DNA of 64,000 nucleotides from NCBI GenBank assembly GCA_040880125.1, contig JBBDJB010000054.1, positions 183,636 through 247,635 on the forward strand, in the 5' to 3' direction. This stretch comes from JBBDJB01 sp040880125 (lineage in GTDB: Bacteria > Planctomycetota > Planctomycetia > Pirellulales > JBBDJB01). Numbering within the stretch: the stretch's first letter is position 1; each line of letters opens with the position of its first letter. The notes under the pieces were generated by a model. It did not search any database. It worked only from the letters and a program-made list of their open reading frames with translations, and was not told the DNA's origin. The position numbers were made by a program, and so were the translations under genes. Of this stretch, positions 35,396 to 44,312 are shown piece after piece.

Positions 35396-35425
35396 CGGCC
35401 CGCGTCTCGCGCGAGACCCGGGCCG
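35396..35425 (-). terminator. Terminator-like hairpin after the HDOD gene
   Basis: Arms 35396-35410 (CGGCCCGCGTCTCGC) and 35411-35425 (GCGAGACCCGGGCCG) pair at 14 of 15 positions. On the minus strand the stem is followed by TTTGCGTT, a short T-rich tail. Confidence 0.6.
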
Positions 35426-35459
35426 CCTGCAGTCATTCACGGCTGTGGGTTGTACGACG

Positions 35460-36389
35460 TTACTGCGCGACGGCGGTCGGCTCGTGGGCTTCCTGATAGC
35501 TAGCCACCAGCGTCTTGGCCGGCGCGGCCAGATCCAAGACCGGCGCGAATTCGGCGACTTCGCCGTCGATCCGCGCGAGGAAGCTTTCCAGCGGCGGCAG
35601 TTCGAGTCCGCAGAGGGAGCGGTAGATCGCCTCGAAGCGGGGAAGCTCGAACCAGCTCGCATCGCACGTAGCCGGCAGCAGCGAAGAGAGCGCTACCGCC
35701 AGCCCGCTGGGATCGCGGCCGCTGGTCTCGACTTGCTCTTCCGGTTGGTTGTGATTGGCGATCAACTGCGCGAAGCCGTCCGGCAGGTTCCAATTCTCGG
35801 CGATCAGGGCGCCTGCCTGGGCGTGGGTCCAGCCGAATGAATCCCGTTCCAGATCGGAGAGCTTTACCTGGCCGCCTTCGCGGCGCTCGACCAGGTCGGC
35901 GTACCTGTCGGAGAGCTCCTTCGCCAACAGCGGTACGGCCATGTCCTGCAACAGGGCGGCGGCAAAAGGTTCCTCGGCGTCTTTTAATCCGAGCAGCTTG
36001 CCCAGCGAGCGGGCGAATAGCCCCCGGCGGAGTGAGTCCTGCCACAGGCGCTTCAAATCGAGCGAGCCGCACCGCGGATTGGGCATCAGGCTGAATACCG
36101 CGCTCCATAGCGCAAAGTTCTTGATCGTGCGGATGCCGACCAGCGTAATGGCCAGCTTGACGGTGGAGATTTCGCGGGAGAAACCGAAGTACGAGGAGTT
36201 AACAAATCGCAGCACCTGGCTGGTCAGGCCGGGATCGGCCTCGATCGGTACCGCGAACTCCGCCGGACCGTTCTCGGGATCCTTGGAGAGCTCGAGCAGG
36301 CGGATCGCGCTTTGGGGGAGCGCCGGCAGTTGCGCGCCGCACAGAAGTTGCTTGAGCTTATCGACGGGATGATCGTGGTTGTTCGTCAT
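35460..36389 (-). CDS. HDOD domain signalling protein
   Basis: 309 aa. The HDOD domain (PF08668) covers about residues 15-210: LPALPQSAIRLLELSKDP at the start, then LRFVNSSYFGFSREISTVKL and AITLVGIRTIKNFALWSAVF. The HD-type metal residues are incomplete (FAAALLQDMAVPLL in place of LLHDIG), as usual for HDOD proteins, so phosphodiesterase activity is not expected. Such proteins are found in chemotaxis, biofilm and second-messenger signalling. The hairpin downstream suggests that it is transcribed alone. The start is supported by the MTNNHDHPVDKLKQLL lead-in, which reads directly into the domain. Confidence 0.87.
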   Translation of the reverse strand: MTNNHDHPVDKLKQLLCGAQLPALPQSAIRLLELSKDPENGPAEFAVPIEADPGLTSQVLRFVNSSYFGFSREISTVKLAITLVGIRTIKNFALWSAVFSLMPNPRCGSLDLKRLWQDSLRRGLFARSLGKLLGLKDAEEPFAAALLQDMAVPLLAKELSDRYADLVERREGGQVKLSDLERDSFGWTHAQAGALIAENWNLPDGFAQLIANHNQPEEQVETSGRDPSGLAVALSSLLPATCDASWFELPRFEAIYRSLCGLELPPLESFLARIDGEVAEFAPVLDLAAPAKTLVASYQEAHEPTAVAQ

Positions 36390-36879
36390 GATCGGCTAAT
36401 CCCTAGAGGCGAATGTGAAGTTCCGCCAAGCGTGAGACTTTGCACGCCTGAACGGGTGTTCGATCCCGGCGGCCGGCGGGCGCTGCTTCCCCGCGTTCCA
36501 CAGAAAACGTAGGTCACAATCAAAAATGGGGCAATTTGATTGTGGCCCCCTTCGGCGCCGCGATTGCCACCCCTCCCGCGGTGGAGCCTGCGGTTGCCTT
36601 TTCGCCTCGTCGCGGCAGAGGGGGTGTTGCCAGCCGGCGACGTTGCTCATGCCGGATTGCGACCGGCCCTGGTGCGCTAAGCCCCTGTGGCATGGCCGGT
36701 TGCAGCGCAGCGCCGTTCCGCCGCACTTTGCCGGTCCGGCGATTGCACCCCCCTAAAGACCCAACCGGGGCGTCCACTCCGCACTCCCGGCTGTGCCGCC
36801 GGCGCGGCGAAGTCGAGGCGGAGACGGGACGACTCGCACGTCTTGCGAGAATTTTACCCCAGCTCAGGTCGGAGCCGCC
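36390..36879. other. 490-bp divergent gap with a 13-bp dyad
   Basis: No gene supported. The striking element is an inverted repeat, GGTCACAATCAAA (36512-36524) and TTTGATTGTGGCC (36535-36547), with a 10-nt spacer. Otherwise GC-rich sequence without clear promoters. Confidence 0.45.
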
Positions 36880-37212
36880 GTGCGCACCGTTCTGCCGATC
36901 TTTCTGCTTCTGTTGGCATTCGCCGTAGCGGCGTGCCGAATGGAGGTGCGCACGCCCCCAGGATACGACGGCCGGCCGGCACGTTGGGTGCGCACTGCTC
37001 AAGGCTGGGAGGACGCGAACCGCTGGCAACGGGTCTTGTACCGCCACCGACCTGCCTTGCATCCAGCGGTGGTGGCCGGCGTGCAACTGTTTGCATCGCT
37101 TATGGCCCTGCTGGCCTTTCCCGCGCCCGCGGCAACTGGCGCCGCTGTGCCGCTCCGCCGCGACAACCTCCGGCCGCACGTGCACCCACAGGCGACGCCG
37201 CAAGCTCGGTAA
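36880..37212 (+). CDS. Small predicted membrane protein
   Basis: 110 aa from a GTG with GGAG about 5 nt upstream. It has an N-terminal hydrophobic helix ending in a cysteine (VLPIFLLLLAFAVAACR) and a second helix (HPAVVAGVQLFASLMALLAF). The middle has WVRTAQGWEDANRW; a similar RTxxGWE...LHPAVVA pattern seems to occur in small planctomycete membrane proteins, though this is from memory. The hydrophobic segment ending AAC-R could also be a lipoprotein signal. The function is unknown. The C-terminal 25 residues are Pro/Arg-rich. Confidence 0.5.
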   Translation: MRTVLPIFLLLLAFAVAACRMEVRTPPGYDGRPARWVRTAQGWEDANRWQRVLYRHRPALHPAVVAGVQLFASLMALLAFPAPAATGAAVPLRRDNLRPHVHPQATPQAR

Positions 37213-37423
37213 ATTGCGCGCTCTGAGAGCTGTGGCGTGTATTCCAGGCGCCCGTCTGCCGCTCGCGTCCTCTCTCACACTCTCGTTCCGGCCCGTTGCG
37301 CCTTCTGGTGCGCACCGCCGCGTATTTGTTTTGACTCGGATGTACGAAATCCGGCGCTGCCGGCCACTATTCTCTGTAGCGGAGGTCGCTCCGCCCGATT
37401 TGTACCTTCAAGCGAGCCTGCCG

Positions 37424-39754
37424 ATGCGTCTGACGCTGCGAACCCTGTTGGCTTACCTGGACGACATTCTCGATCCGGCCGATCACGAGGAGTTGGGGCG
37501 AAAGATCGCCGAGAGCGAGTTTGCCTCGGCGCTGGTGCATCGCACGCGGGATGTCGTGCGGCGGCTACGACTGGGGGCGCCACAGCTCACCGGCCGCGAG
37601 ATGGGGCTCGATCCAAATACTGTAGCCGAGTATCTCGACAATACACTGCCGGCCGAGCGCGTGGCGGATTTCGAACGGGTGTGCCTCGAGTCGGATGTCC
37701 ATCTGGCCGAGGTGGCCTCTTGCCACCAGATTTTGGCCCTGGTGCTGGGCGAACCGGCCGAGGTCGATCCGGAGACCCGGGCTCGCATGTACCAGCTTGC
37801 GGCCCAGCCGACGGCCGCGTCCGACGGCCTCGCGGTGACAGCGCCGCCCGACGAGCAGCCGGGTTTTGCCGGCGTCACGCCCTCGTATCAAAACGGCACC
37901 ACGGCGAGGACGCGCCGCCGGCCGGAAGTACCGGACTACCTGCGGGCTTCGTCGCGGTCCAGATCCCGCCGGCTCATCGCCGCCGCGCTGGTGCTCGTCG
38001 TGGCGGTGGCCCTGGCCTGGGCGTTCGTCTGGCCGTGGCCTTTTGGCGCGCAGAAGTTGGGGCAGTCCGACGGGCCGGCGCCGCAAGCTCCCGACGCTTC
38101 GGCGGGCGCCCCCAGCGGGACGCCCGACACCACGCCGGGCGACGCCGTACAACCGCAGCCCAACGAGTTCCCACAGGACGAACTTGAACCGGAGCAATCG
38201 GCCGCGGTTCGCCCGGACCAGATTGAGCCGGCTCCGCCGATGGGAACCGAGTCTGGAGATGCCGAGCCCGGAGAAGCCGCGCGGGCCGACGCCGCACTGC
38301 CGGTCGATCCCGAGCAGGATCCGATAATCGATCCCGACGTCCAGTTGCCGGAGCAAGGGACGCCTCTGGTGAATCCGGTCGAGCCGCAAGGCGACGCGCC
38401 GCCCGAGCCCGATCCACTGCCATCGGCCGACGTGGTGCCGGCGGTGCCCGACGTGGGCGCCACCGCCGCCGCGGACGGGGCGGCGGACATAGCCCCGCTG
38501 GCTCCTTCGCCGGGAGATATTCCCACAGTCGACGGGGATGCGGCCGACGCGGCCGTTCCGCCCACCCCAGACGGCAACGCGGAGGACATGGGTGATCGCG
38601 TCGGCGTCTACAGTGGTTCGGACAAGGACGTACTGCTGCGATACCGCACCTCCGAGGGGCAGTGGTATCGCGTGGGGCCCGGCGAAGTGATCGAGAGCGG
38701 CCAGACGCTGTTAGCGCTGCCGGCCTTTCGTCCGTCGGTGACGCTCGTCTCAGGCGCGGTGCTGCAGATGGCCGGCGGCACGCAGGTACGCATCGACCTG
38801 CCCGAGGCATCGGGACCTCCGCAGGTGATAATCGACTACGGGCGCGTCGTGCTGCTGAACGCGGGGCGGCCCGGCAGCCAGGTCGCGTTGCAGTTGGGCG
38901 ATCACACCCGGCGGATCGACTTCGGCGCCTCGCCGGCCACGGTTGCCATCGAATTGAAGCGGCCGCTGTTGCCCGGCGTAGACCCCGCCAGCACCAGCGC
39001 CCCGGTCGAGGTGAACATTGTCGCCGTCAGTGGCGGCTTCCAGTGGCAAAACGAGCAGCAGACGATCGAGGTCGAAGCCCCGGCCCAGTGGTCGATCCCC
39101 GGCGGCAATCCCGCCCCGCTGATGGGAGAACTGCCCGAGTGGGTCGCCGGCGAGCAACTTTCGGCGAGCGACCGCCTGGCCTGGACTGCGCTGGAAGACG
39201 CGCTCGCATTGGACCGCTCGGCCAATCTGAGCCTCAGCGAATTGGTGGACCGCCGTCGGCTGGAGATCCGCTCACTGGCCGCCCGCTCGTCGGCCCACAT
39301 CGGGCAGTTCAAGCCGTTCATCAGGGCGCTAAACGATACCGATCAACGGGCCGTGTGGCCCCAGCACATCGAGACGCTGCGCGAGGCGCTGGCGCTGAGC
39401 CCCGCCGTGGCGGCCGAGGTCCGCCAGGCGCTTCAGGAGGAGCGAGGCACCGACGGACAGACGCTCTACCGGATGTTATGGGGATACAGCCGTGAGCAAG
39501 TCGAACAGGGGGCGCTGGCCCAACTGATCGACTACTTGGAGCACGACCGGCTCGACATGCGGGTGCTGGCATTCTGGAATCTCAAGGAGCTGACGGGCAT
39601 CCGGTTGAACTACTATCCCTACAGCACTCAATTGGAACGGCAGGCGGCCGTGCAGGCATGGCGGCGACGGCTGGAGAGCGGCGAGTTGGTGGTCCAGCCG
39701 ACTACCTACGGCCAAGCCGCTTCGGCCGAAGAAGCGGCAACCGAGTCGCCCTAA
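37424..39754 (+). CDS. Large membrane-anchored protein with acidic Pro-rich linker
   Basis: 776 aa. The N-terminal cytosolic domain (residues 1-130) begins MRLTLRTLLAYLDDILDPAD and includes NTVAEYLDNTLPAERVADFE, a style I associate with planctomycete anti-sigma-like proteins. One transmembrane helix lies at about residues 180-205 (LIAAALVLVVAVALAWAFVW). A linker of about 180 residues rich in Pro, Asp, Ala and Glu follows. The external part has a beta-rich FecR-like stretch (VLLRYRTSEGQWYRVGPGEV and VTLVSGAVLQMAGGTQVRID) and a helical end. The role is probably envelope-related; no enzyme motif is seen. The earlier open frame to 37091 is not counted. Confidence 0.75.
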   Translation: MRLTLRTLLAYLDDILDPADHEELGRKIAESEFASALVHRTRDVVRRLRLGAPQLTGREMGLDPNTVAEYLDNTLPAERVADFERVCLESDVHLAEVASCHQILALVLGEPAEVDPETRARMYQLAAQPTAASDGLAVTAPPDEQPGFAGVTPSYQNGTTARTRRRPEVPDYLRASSRSRSRRLIAAALVLVVAVALAWAFVWPWPFGAQKLGQSDGPAPQAPDASAGAPSGTPDTTPGDAVQPQPNEFPQDELEPEQSAAVRPDQIEPAPPMGTESGDAEPGEAARADAALPVDPEQDPIIDPDVQLPEQGTPLVNPVEPQGDAPPEPDPLPSADVVPAVPDVGATAAADGAADIAPLAPSPGDIPTVDGDAADAAVPPTPDGNAEDMGDRVGVYSGSDKDVLLRYRTSEGQWYRVGPGEVIESGQTLLALPAFRPSVTLVSGAVLQMAGGTQVRIDLPEASGPPQVIIDYGRVVLLNAGRPGSQVALQLGDHTRRIDFGASPATVAIELKRPLLPGVDPASTSAPVEVNIVAVSGGFQWQNEQQTIEVEAPAQWSIPGGNPAPLMGELPEWVAGEQLSASDRLAWTALEDALALDRSANLSLSELVDRRRLEIRSLAARSSAHIGQFKPFIRALNDTDQRAVWPQHIETLREALALSPAVAAEVRQALQEERGTDGQTLYRMLWGYSREQVEQGALAQLIDYLEHDRLDMRVLAFWNLKELTGIRLNYYPYSTQLERQAAVQAWRRRLESGELVVQPTTYGQAASAEEAATESP

Positions 39755-40122
39755 ACGTGGCACGGACATTCCCGTCTGTGCTTACCCAGCCGTTTTTTGC
39801 TCTCGGGAAGGGCGTTTCCCAGAGGGAGGGGCAGACGTGCGGGGGCCAACGAGCGGCCCACCTCCCGGAATCTGAAACCCCCTTCCTGCTAATGGCTTGC
39901 GCCCCGCGCCGGCCGTCCCGGACTGCTTCCCTCTTTCGTCGCCGGAGTTATTGGCTAAACTTATGGGGTTCATCCTCATGCGCCATCCGGGCGGAAAATC
40001 GGCGGGGAGTTTGTCGGGCTGCTGCGGCGGCGATATAATTCCCGGCTTCCCTGCGACGGCAAGGCCGTGTCGGAGCTGCAACCCTTTGTTGGGACAAGAC
40101 TTAGCAGAAAGAGGCACGCTCC
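39755..40122. other. 368-bp gap with family B hairpin and hpf promoter
   Basis: Family B copy GTGGCACGGACA-TTCC-CGTCTGTGC at 39757-39781 directly after the preceding stop, in a terminator position. The promoter at 40011-40039 lies near the right end. No gene seen. Confidence 0.6.
40011..40039 (+). promoter_or_regulatory. Sigma70-type promoter of the hpf-pts run
   Basis: TTGTCG (40011-40016), 17-nt spacer, TATAAT (40034-40039): a consensus -10 with a good -35, 84 bp before the hpf GTG. Confidence 0.65.
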
Positions 40123-40476
40123 GTGCAAATTAACCTGTCGACCCGCCATGGGCAGTTAAGCGATGACTCGCGGGCGAAGATCACCGCCAAAGTGGAGAAG
40201 CTGGCGCGGATCTTTGAGCGTCTCACTGCGATTGAGGTAACGGTTGACCTGAAACACGAGGAGCTTCCTCGAGTCGATATTAACGTTTCTGCTGAGCATA
40301 AACATGATTTCGTCGCCACCGAACAGTCCAGTAGTTTGATGGGCTCGGTCGACGGCGCGGTTCACAAGGTGGAACAACAGCTTCGCAAGTACAAGGAAAA
40401 GGTCCAACAGCGGCACCGCAGCCCCAGCGCCCGGCGCAACGAGGCACCCGGCGCCCCGGAGACGTTGGGCGATTGA
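40123..40476 (+). CDS. hpf: Ribosome hibernation promoting factor, short form
   Basis: 117-aa RaiA/HPF protein that binds the 30S decoding region and stabilises inactive ribosomes. It starts QINLSTRHGQLSDDSRAKI and carries the beta-strand/helix pattern up to VHKVEQQLRKYKEKVQQRH, followed by a short Ser/Arg tail. It lacks the C-terminal dimerisation domain of long HPF. The start is a GTG after an AGAAAGAGG-like stretch. It leads the group hpf-ptsN-ptsH-ptsI, an arrangement that also occurs in proteobacteria around rpoN. Confidence 0.92.
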   Translation: MQINLSTRHGQLSDDSRAKITAKVEKLARIFERLTAIEVTVDLKHEELPRVDINVSAEHKHDFVATEQSSSLMGSVDGAVHKVEQQLRKYKEKVQQRHRSPSARRNEAPGAPETLGD

Positions 40477-40551
40477 ACCCCCTGCGATGCTACGCCGCGC
40501 CCGAGCCGGCCAGTCGGCGGGTGACGTAGTCCGAGAAAGGGAATTGGGAGA

Positions 40552-41028
40552 ATGAAGTTTGCTGACTTTGTGTGTAGCCCGGCCATCAAGGCCGAGATCG
40601 AGGCGATCGACAAAGAAGGGGTCATTCGCGAGTTGACCGCCTCACTTCTCGAAGCCGGAACCATCGCCGGCGACGAGTACGAAAGCATCGTCAAGGCGAT
40701 CTTGAAACGCGAGGAGTTGGGTAGCACGGGCATCGGACGGGGGATCGCCGTACCGCATACGAAGCATCCCAGCGTCAATCAACTGGTGGGCACCGTCGGG
40801 GTAAGCAGCGAGGGCGTGGACTTCAGCAGCCTTGACGGTGAAAGGGTGCAGCTCTTCTTCCTGTTGATCTCGCCTCCCGACCGCCCCGGCGATCACCTGC
40901 GGGCGCTAGAGAACATCTCGCGACAGCTCCGCAACGATTCGTTCTGCCGGTTTCTTAAGCAGAGCAAGTCGGCCGATGACATCGCCCAATTGCTCGAAGA
41001 GGCCGACAACAACCATTTCGGTACGTAG
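40552..41028 (+). CDS. ptsN: PTS fructose/nitrogen-type EIIA protein (PtsN-like)
   Basis: 158-aa EIIA domain. The phosphorylated histidine lies in GRGIAVPHTKHPSVNQL (His near residue 67); FFLLISPPDRPGDHLRALEN and ISRQLRNDSFCRFL match the family. Stand-alone EIIA proteins of this type receive phosphate from HPr and regulate potassium uptake, nitrogen or stress functions rather than transporting sugar. No EIIB or EIIC gene is present, which favours a regulatory role. The ATG follows GGGAG (40542-40549). Confidence 0.9.
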   Translation: MKFADFVCSPAIKAEIEAIDKEGVIRELTASLLEAGTIAGDEYESIVKAILKREELGSTGIGRGIAVPHTKHPSVNQLVGTVGVSSEGVDFSSLDGERVQLFFLLISPPDRPGDHLRALENISRQLRNDSFCRFLKQSKSADDIAQLLEEADNNHFGT

Positions 41029-41190
41029 CGAAAGACACAGGTTCGGCGGGCCCGTGCGGAAGCGGGAAGTCGCGGCGCCAAACGGTGCCGCCAGGGGAAG
41101 CCTCCCCGCCCCAAGCGCGCCGGGCAGCCGATAGTCGCGAAGCGGGTCCGATGGCACATCGCCGCGGCGCTCGCGTGGATATACAGATTC

Positions 41191-41496
41191 ATGAGTGGAA
41201 CACGGGTAACGCGAACGGTCACCATTCTCAACTCCCAGGGGTTGCATGCGCGCCCCGCGGAGATGTTTGCCAAGTGCGCCTCGCGGTTCGAGTCGTGCAT
41301 CGTGGTGATCAAAGAAGGCAACCGCGTCGACGCCAAGAGCATCCTTCATGTTTTGACCCTGGCCGCCGAATCCGGGACCGAGCTGGTTCTAGAGGCAGAC
41401 GGGTCCGATGCCGAAGATGCGCTCGAGGCCCTGTCACGGTTGGTCGGAAGCGGCTTTGCCCTCGACGGAAACACAAGTCAGCAGCAGTCGGGTTGA
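41191..41496 (+). CDS. ptsH: HPr phosphocarrier protein
   Basis: 101-aa HPr/NPr. The active histidine is in NSQGLHARPAEMFAK (His about residue 19), and the regulatory serine region is VDAKSILHVLTLAAESG. A short C-terminal extension (GNTSQQQSG) goes beyond the core. It passes phosphate from EI to the EIIA encoded upstream. The Ser is followed by Ile-Leu as in HPr that can be phosphorylated by HPr kinase, but no hprK gene is in the window. Confidence 0.93.
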   Translation: MSGTRVTRTVTILNSQGLHARPAEMFAKCASRFESCIVVIKEGNRVDAKSILHVLTLAAESGTELVLEADGSDAEDALEALSRLVGSGFALDGNTSQQQSG

Positions 41497-41674
41497 GCGG
41501 CAGCGACCGGAGTTTCCGGCGCGCTAGCTTGATTGCTTGCTGGGCCAAACCAAACGTGCGGCGGTGCGCCCCCGGAGGCGTGGCGTCGCCAGAGCGGGCT
41601 TTTCGCGGCCGTGCACCGATCGCGCCGGTACGAGAGCCACAGCGCGGCCGTCGCGCCGCCACCAAGAAATACAC

Positions 41675-43417
41675 ATGCAACGACTTCAGGGAATTGCCGT
41701 TTCGCCCGGCGTGGCGATTGGCGAGGCACTGGTAATGGACCACGAGGGGTTCCGCATCCCTCGGCGGTTCGTTGCGCGCGATGCGGTCGAAAACGAGCTG
41801 GAACGGCTGCAGCGGGCCATCGATGCCGGTTCGGAGGAGATCGAGCGCAATCGCGACAGCGTGGCGCTGCAGCTCGGAGATCAATACGCCGCGATCTTCT
41901 CCGCGCATCTGCAGATGATCCGCGACCCGCAGCTCCGCAACGAAGTCGAAGGCATGATCCGCGACCGGCACTACTCGCCGGAATATGCCGTCTGCCGCGC
42001 ACTCCGACGCTACGCCAAGGTGTTCCAATCGCTGGAAAGCCACTACCTGGCCGAACGCGCTAACGACATCTTCGACGTCGAAAAACGGCTCTTGCGGCAC
42101 CTCTTGGGGCGCCGCCGCGAGGAGCTCTCGCAGATCACCTCGCCGGTGCTCATCCTGGCCCATAACCTCACGCCCAGCGAAACCTCGAACTTCGATCCGA
42201 AGTTCGTCCGCGGCTTCGTCACGGAGCTGGGCGGGCCGGGCAGCCACACCGCCATCGTCGCCGAAGGCCTGGAAATCCCCGCCATCGTCGGCACCGGACC
42301 CTTTCTGACCGACGTCTCCGGCGGCGAGACCGTCATCATCGACGGCAATCAGGGCCTGGTCATTCTCAGCCCCGATGATGCGACGGTGGCCAAGTACCGC
42401 GACGAGGTCGAGGCGCATCGCACGCTGGTAGCCAAACTGGAGACTTTGCGCGAGCTACCGGCCGAAACGGCCGACGGCACCCGCATCCAACTCTTGGGCA
42501 ACATTGAGTTCCCCCAAGAGGTGCTCCATCTGCAGGACCGCGGCAGCGACGGCATCGGGCTGTACCGCACCGAGTTTTTGTATCTCGGTTCGGATGTCGA
42601 ACCCACCGAGGAAGAGCACTATCAGGCGTACGTCGCAGTCGTCCGCGCGATGGGCGACCGGCCGGTTGTCATCCGCACACTCGACCTGGGCGCCGACAAG
42701 CTACCCGGCGCGTCGACGTCCGAGGACGAGCGCAATCCCTTCCTGGGGCTGCGCAGCATCCGCCTCTCGCTGCGCAATCTGCCGCTGTTTCGCACGCAGC
42801 TCCGGGCGATCCTCCGGGCGAGTGCCGAGGGAAGCGTGCGGATTCTCTTCCCGCTGGTCACCACCGTGATGGAACTCCGACAGGCCAAGATGGTCCTGGC
42901 GGACGTGATGGAGGACCTCCACGAGAGCGGCGTCCCGTTCAACCGCGACGTCCCGGTGGGCATGATGGTTGAAGTGCCGGCTGCCGTAATGATGATGGAC
43001 CGCTTCGCCGATGAGGTAAGCTTTTTCAGCCTCGGCACGAACGACCTGATCCAATACACCCTGGCCGTCGACCGCAACAACAAGGAGGTGGCCGGTCTGT
43101 ACAACGCGGTCGACCCGGCCGTGCTGCGGCTGATTCAAATGGCGATCGATACGGCCGGCCAGCGCGGCATTCCGATCAATCTCTGCGGGCAGATGAGCGG
43201 CAGCGCCAGCTACACGATGTTGCTGCTGGGGATGGGGCTTCGCAGCTTCAGCGTCGCCCCCGGTGCGATCCCGGAGATCAAGAAGATCTGCCGTAGCGTC
43301 ACTATCGAGGATTGTCAGCAGCTCGCCCAGCGGGCGCTAGCCATGGAGAACGCCCGAGACATCAAGAGCTTCGTGAAGAAGGAGATAAGAAAGGCGGTTC
43401 CCGAACTGTACGAGTAG
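41675..43417 (+). CDS. ptsI: PTS enzyme I, phosphoenolpyruvate-protein phosphotransferase
   Basis: 580-aa EI. It starts LQGIAVSPGVAIGEALVMD and carries the phosphohistidine loop ELGGPGSHTAIVAEGLEIPA (about residue 188). The PEP-binding barrel has GIGLYRTEFLYL, EERNPFLGLRSIRLSLRN, MVEVPAAVMMMDRFA and the cysteine motif INLCGQMSGSA, where most EI have CGEMAGD. No N-terminal GAF domain is present, so it is the PtsI rather than the PtsP form. The ATG at 41675 has only a weak AAGAAA ribosome binding site. This completes an EI-HPr-EIIA chain without permease. Confidence 0.94.
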   Translation: MQRLQGIAVSPGVAIGEALVMDHEGFRIPRRFVARDAVENELERLQRAIDAGSEEIERNRDSVALQLGDQYAAIFSAHLQMIRDPQLRNEVEGMIRDRHYSPEYAVCRALRRYAKVFQSLESHYLAERANDIFDVEKRLLRHLLGRRREELSQITSPVLILAHNLTPSETSNFDPKFVRGFVTELGGPGSHTAIVAEGLEIPAIVGTGPFLTDVSGGETVIIDGNQGLVILSPDDATVAKYRDEVEAHRTLVAKLETLRELPAETADGTRIQLLGNIEFPQEVLHLQDRGSDGIGLYRTEFLYLGSDVEPTEEEHYQAYVAVVRAMGDRPVVIRTLDLGADKLPGASTSEDERNPFLGLRSIRLSLRNLPLFRTQLRAILRASAEGSVRILFPLVTTVMELRQAKMVLADVMEDLHESGVPFNRDVPVGMMVEVPAAVMMMDRFADEVSFFSLGTNDLIQYTLAVDRNNKEVAGLYNAVDPAVLRLIQMAIDTAGQRGIPINLCGQMSGSASYTMLLLGMGLRSFSVAPGAIPEIKKICRSVTIEDCQQLAQRALAMENARDIKSFVKKEIRKAVPELYE

Positions 43418-43448
43418 CGGCCCGGGGGGCCTGACGGCTTTCAACGCG

Positions 43449-43526
43449 GTGGCACAGACAAGTAGCTGAATTTTCAAGAATTCAGAACCGCCCCGCGATT
43501 TGTCTGAACTCATGGAGTTCAGCTAC
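43449..43526. repeat. Repeat cluster: partial B and two C copies
   Basis: Half of family B (GTGGCACAGACA, 43449-43460) abuts family C GTAGCTGAATTTTCAAGAAT to TCAG (43462-43485). A second C in reverse orientation, CTGAACTC-ATG-GAGTTCAGC with TAC after it, covers 43504-43526. Confidence 0.75.
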
Positions 43527-43535
43527 TGAAAGTTT

Positions 43536-43566
43536 GGGTGCCACGGCGGGCTTGTCCCGCCGCGCC
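43536..43566. repeat. Family A hairpin repeat
   Basis: GGGTGCCACGGCGGG, CTTGT, CCCGCCGCGCC; one mismatch in the right arm relative to the copy at 4275. Confidence 0.85.
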
Positions 43567-43595
43567 GACCTCGGCAAACCAGCCACAAAAGGCAC

Positions 43596-44228
43596 ATGGA
43601 CAGACATCGCTACCGAATTCGATTCAGCAAGGAAGGAGACTTGCGGTTCATTAGCCACCGAGATCTGGTGCGCGCCATGGAACGCACGTTCCGCCGCGCC
43701 GGCCTGGCGCTGCGCATGAGCGAGGGCTTTCATCCCAAGCCGCGCATGAACTTCCCCTCCGCGCTGGCGCTGGGGATCGAAGGGGCTGATGAAATTATGG
43801 AACTGGAGCTGGAAGAGCCGCGCCCGGCCGACGCGCTGTTGGCCGACCTGCGCACGCATGCTCCGCCGGGCATGCAGTTTCGATCGGCCGAGCTGCTGCC
43901 CCCCGGCGCGCCCAAAGCGGCCGTTTGCAGGGCATGCTTCGCCATGCCGATCCCTCCCGAGCGGCGGGAATCTTTGAAACAACGTATTGATCAGTTTTTG
44001 GCAGAGCGGTCGCACTGTGTCGTGCGGCCGGATCGTGATCGGTCGGTCGACATCCGGCCTCTGGTGGAGTCGCTGGGCCTGGTAGATGGCCAGCTTCGCA
44101 TGTCACTTCAAGTGCGGCCCGGCGGAAGTGCCCGGCCGCGCGAAGTGCTCGAAGCGCTCCACGTGGCGGATGTCGAGCAAAACGGCTGCTACCTCACGCG
44201 AACCGCGGTGGAGCTCCAACAGGCATGA
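43596..44228 (+). CDS. DUF2344 protein (TIGR03936-type, radical SAM-associated)
   Basis: 210 aa. The family pattern YRIRFSKEGDLRFISHRDLV with AMERTFRRAGL at the N-terminus and MSEGFHPKPRMNFPSALALG matches DUF2344. In many bacteria this domain follows or is fused to a radical SAM enzyme and lies upstream of RNase E/G and rplU-rpmA; here it lies directly before RNase E/G but the radical SAM part is not adjacent. The biochemical role is not established. The C-terminus has a mixed alpha/beta portion ending QQA. Confidence 0.87.
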   Translation: MDRHRYRIRFSKEGDLRFISHRDLVRAMERTFRRAGLALRMSEGFHPKPRMNFPSALALGIEGADEIMELELEEPRPADALLADLRTHAPPGMQFRSAELLPPGAPKAAVCRACFAMPIPPERRESLKQRIDQFLAERSHCVVRPDRDRSVDIRPLVESLGLVDGQLRMSLQVRPGGSARPREVLEALHVADVEQNGCYLTRTAVELQQA

Positions 44229-44312
44229 TCGATCGCAACTGCCAAAACAGAAACAGGGGACCCGCCTCGCCGCCGTGCGCGCGGGGCATCCCACGGAAAC
44301 GAAAGCAAACCG

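Larger units (their letters stand above)
34848..35459. other. 612-bp gap with family A hairpin and terminator candidate
   Basis: Contains an inverted family A hairpin (35221-35250) and a strong hairpin at 35396-35425 just downstream of the HDOD gene. No gene is supported. Short degenerate copies of the family A tail (CCCCTTG pieces) occur at 35250-35300. Confidence 0.45.
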
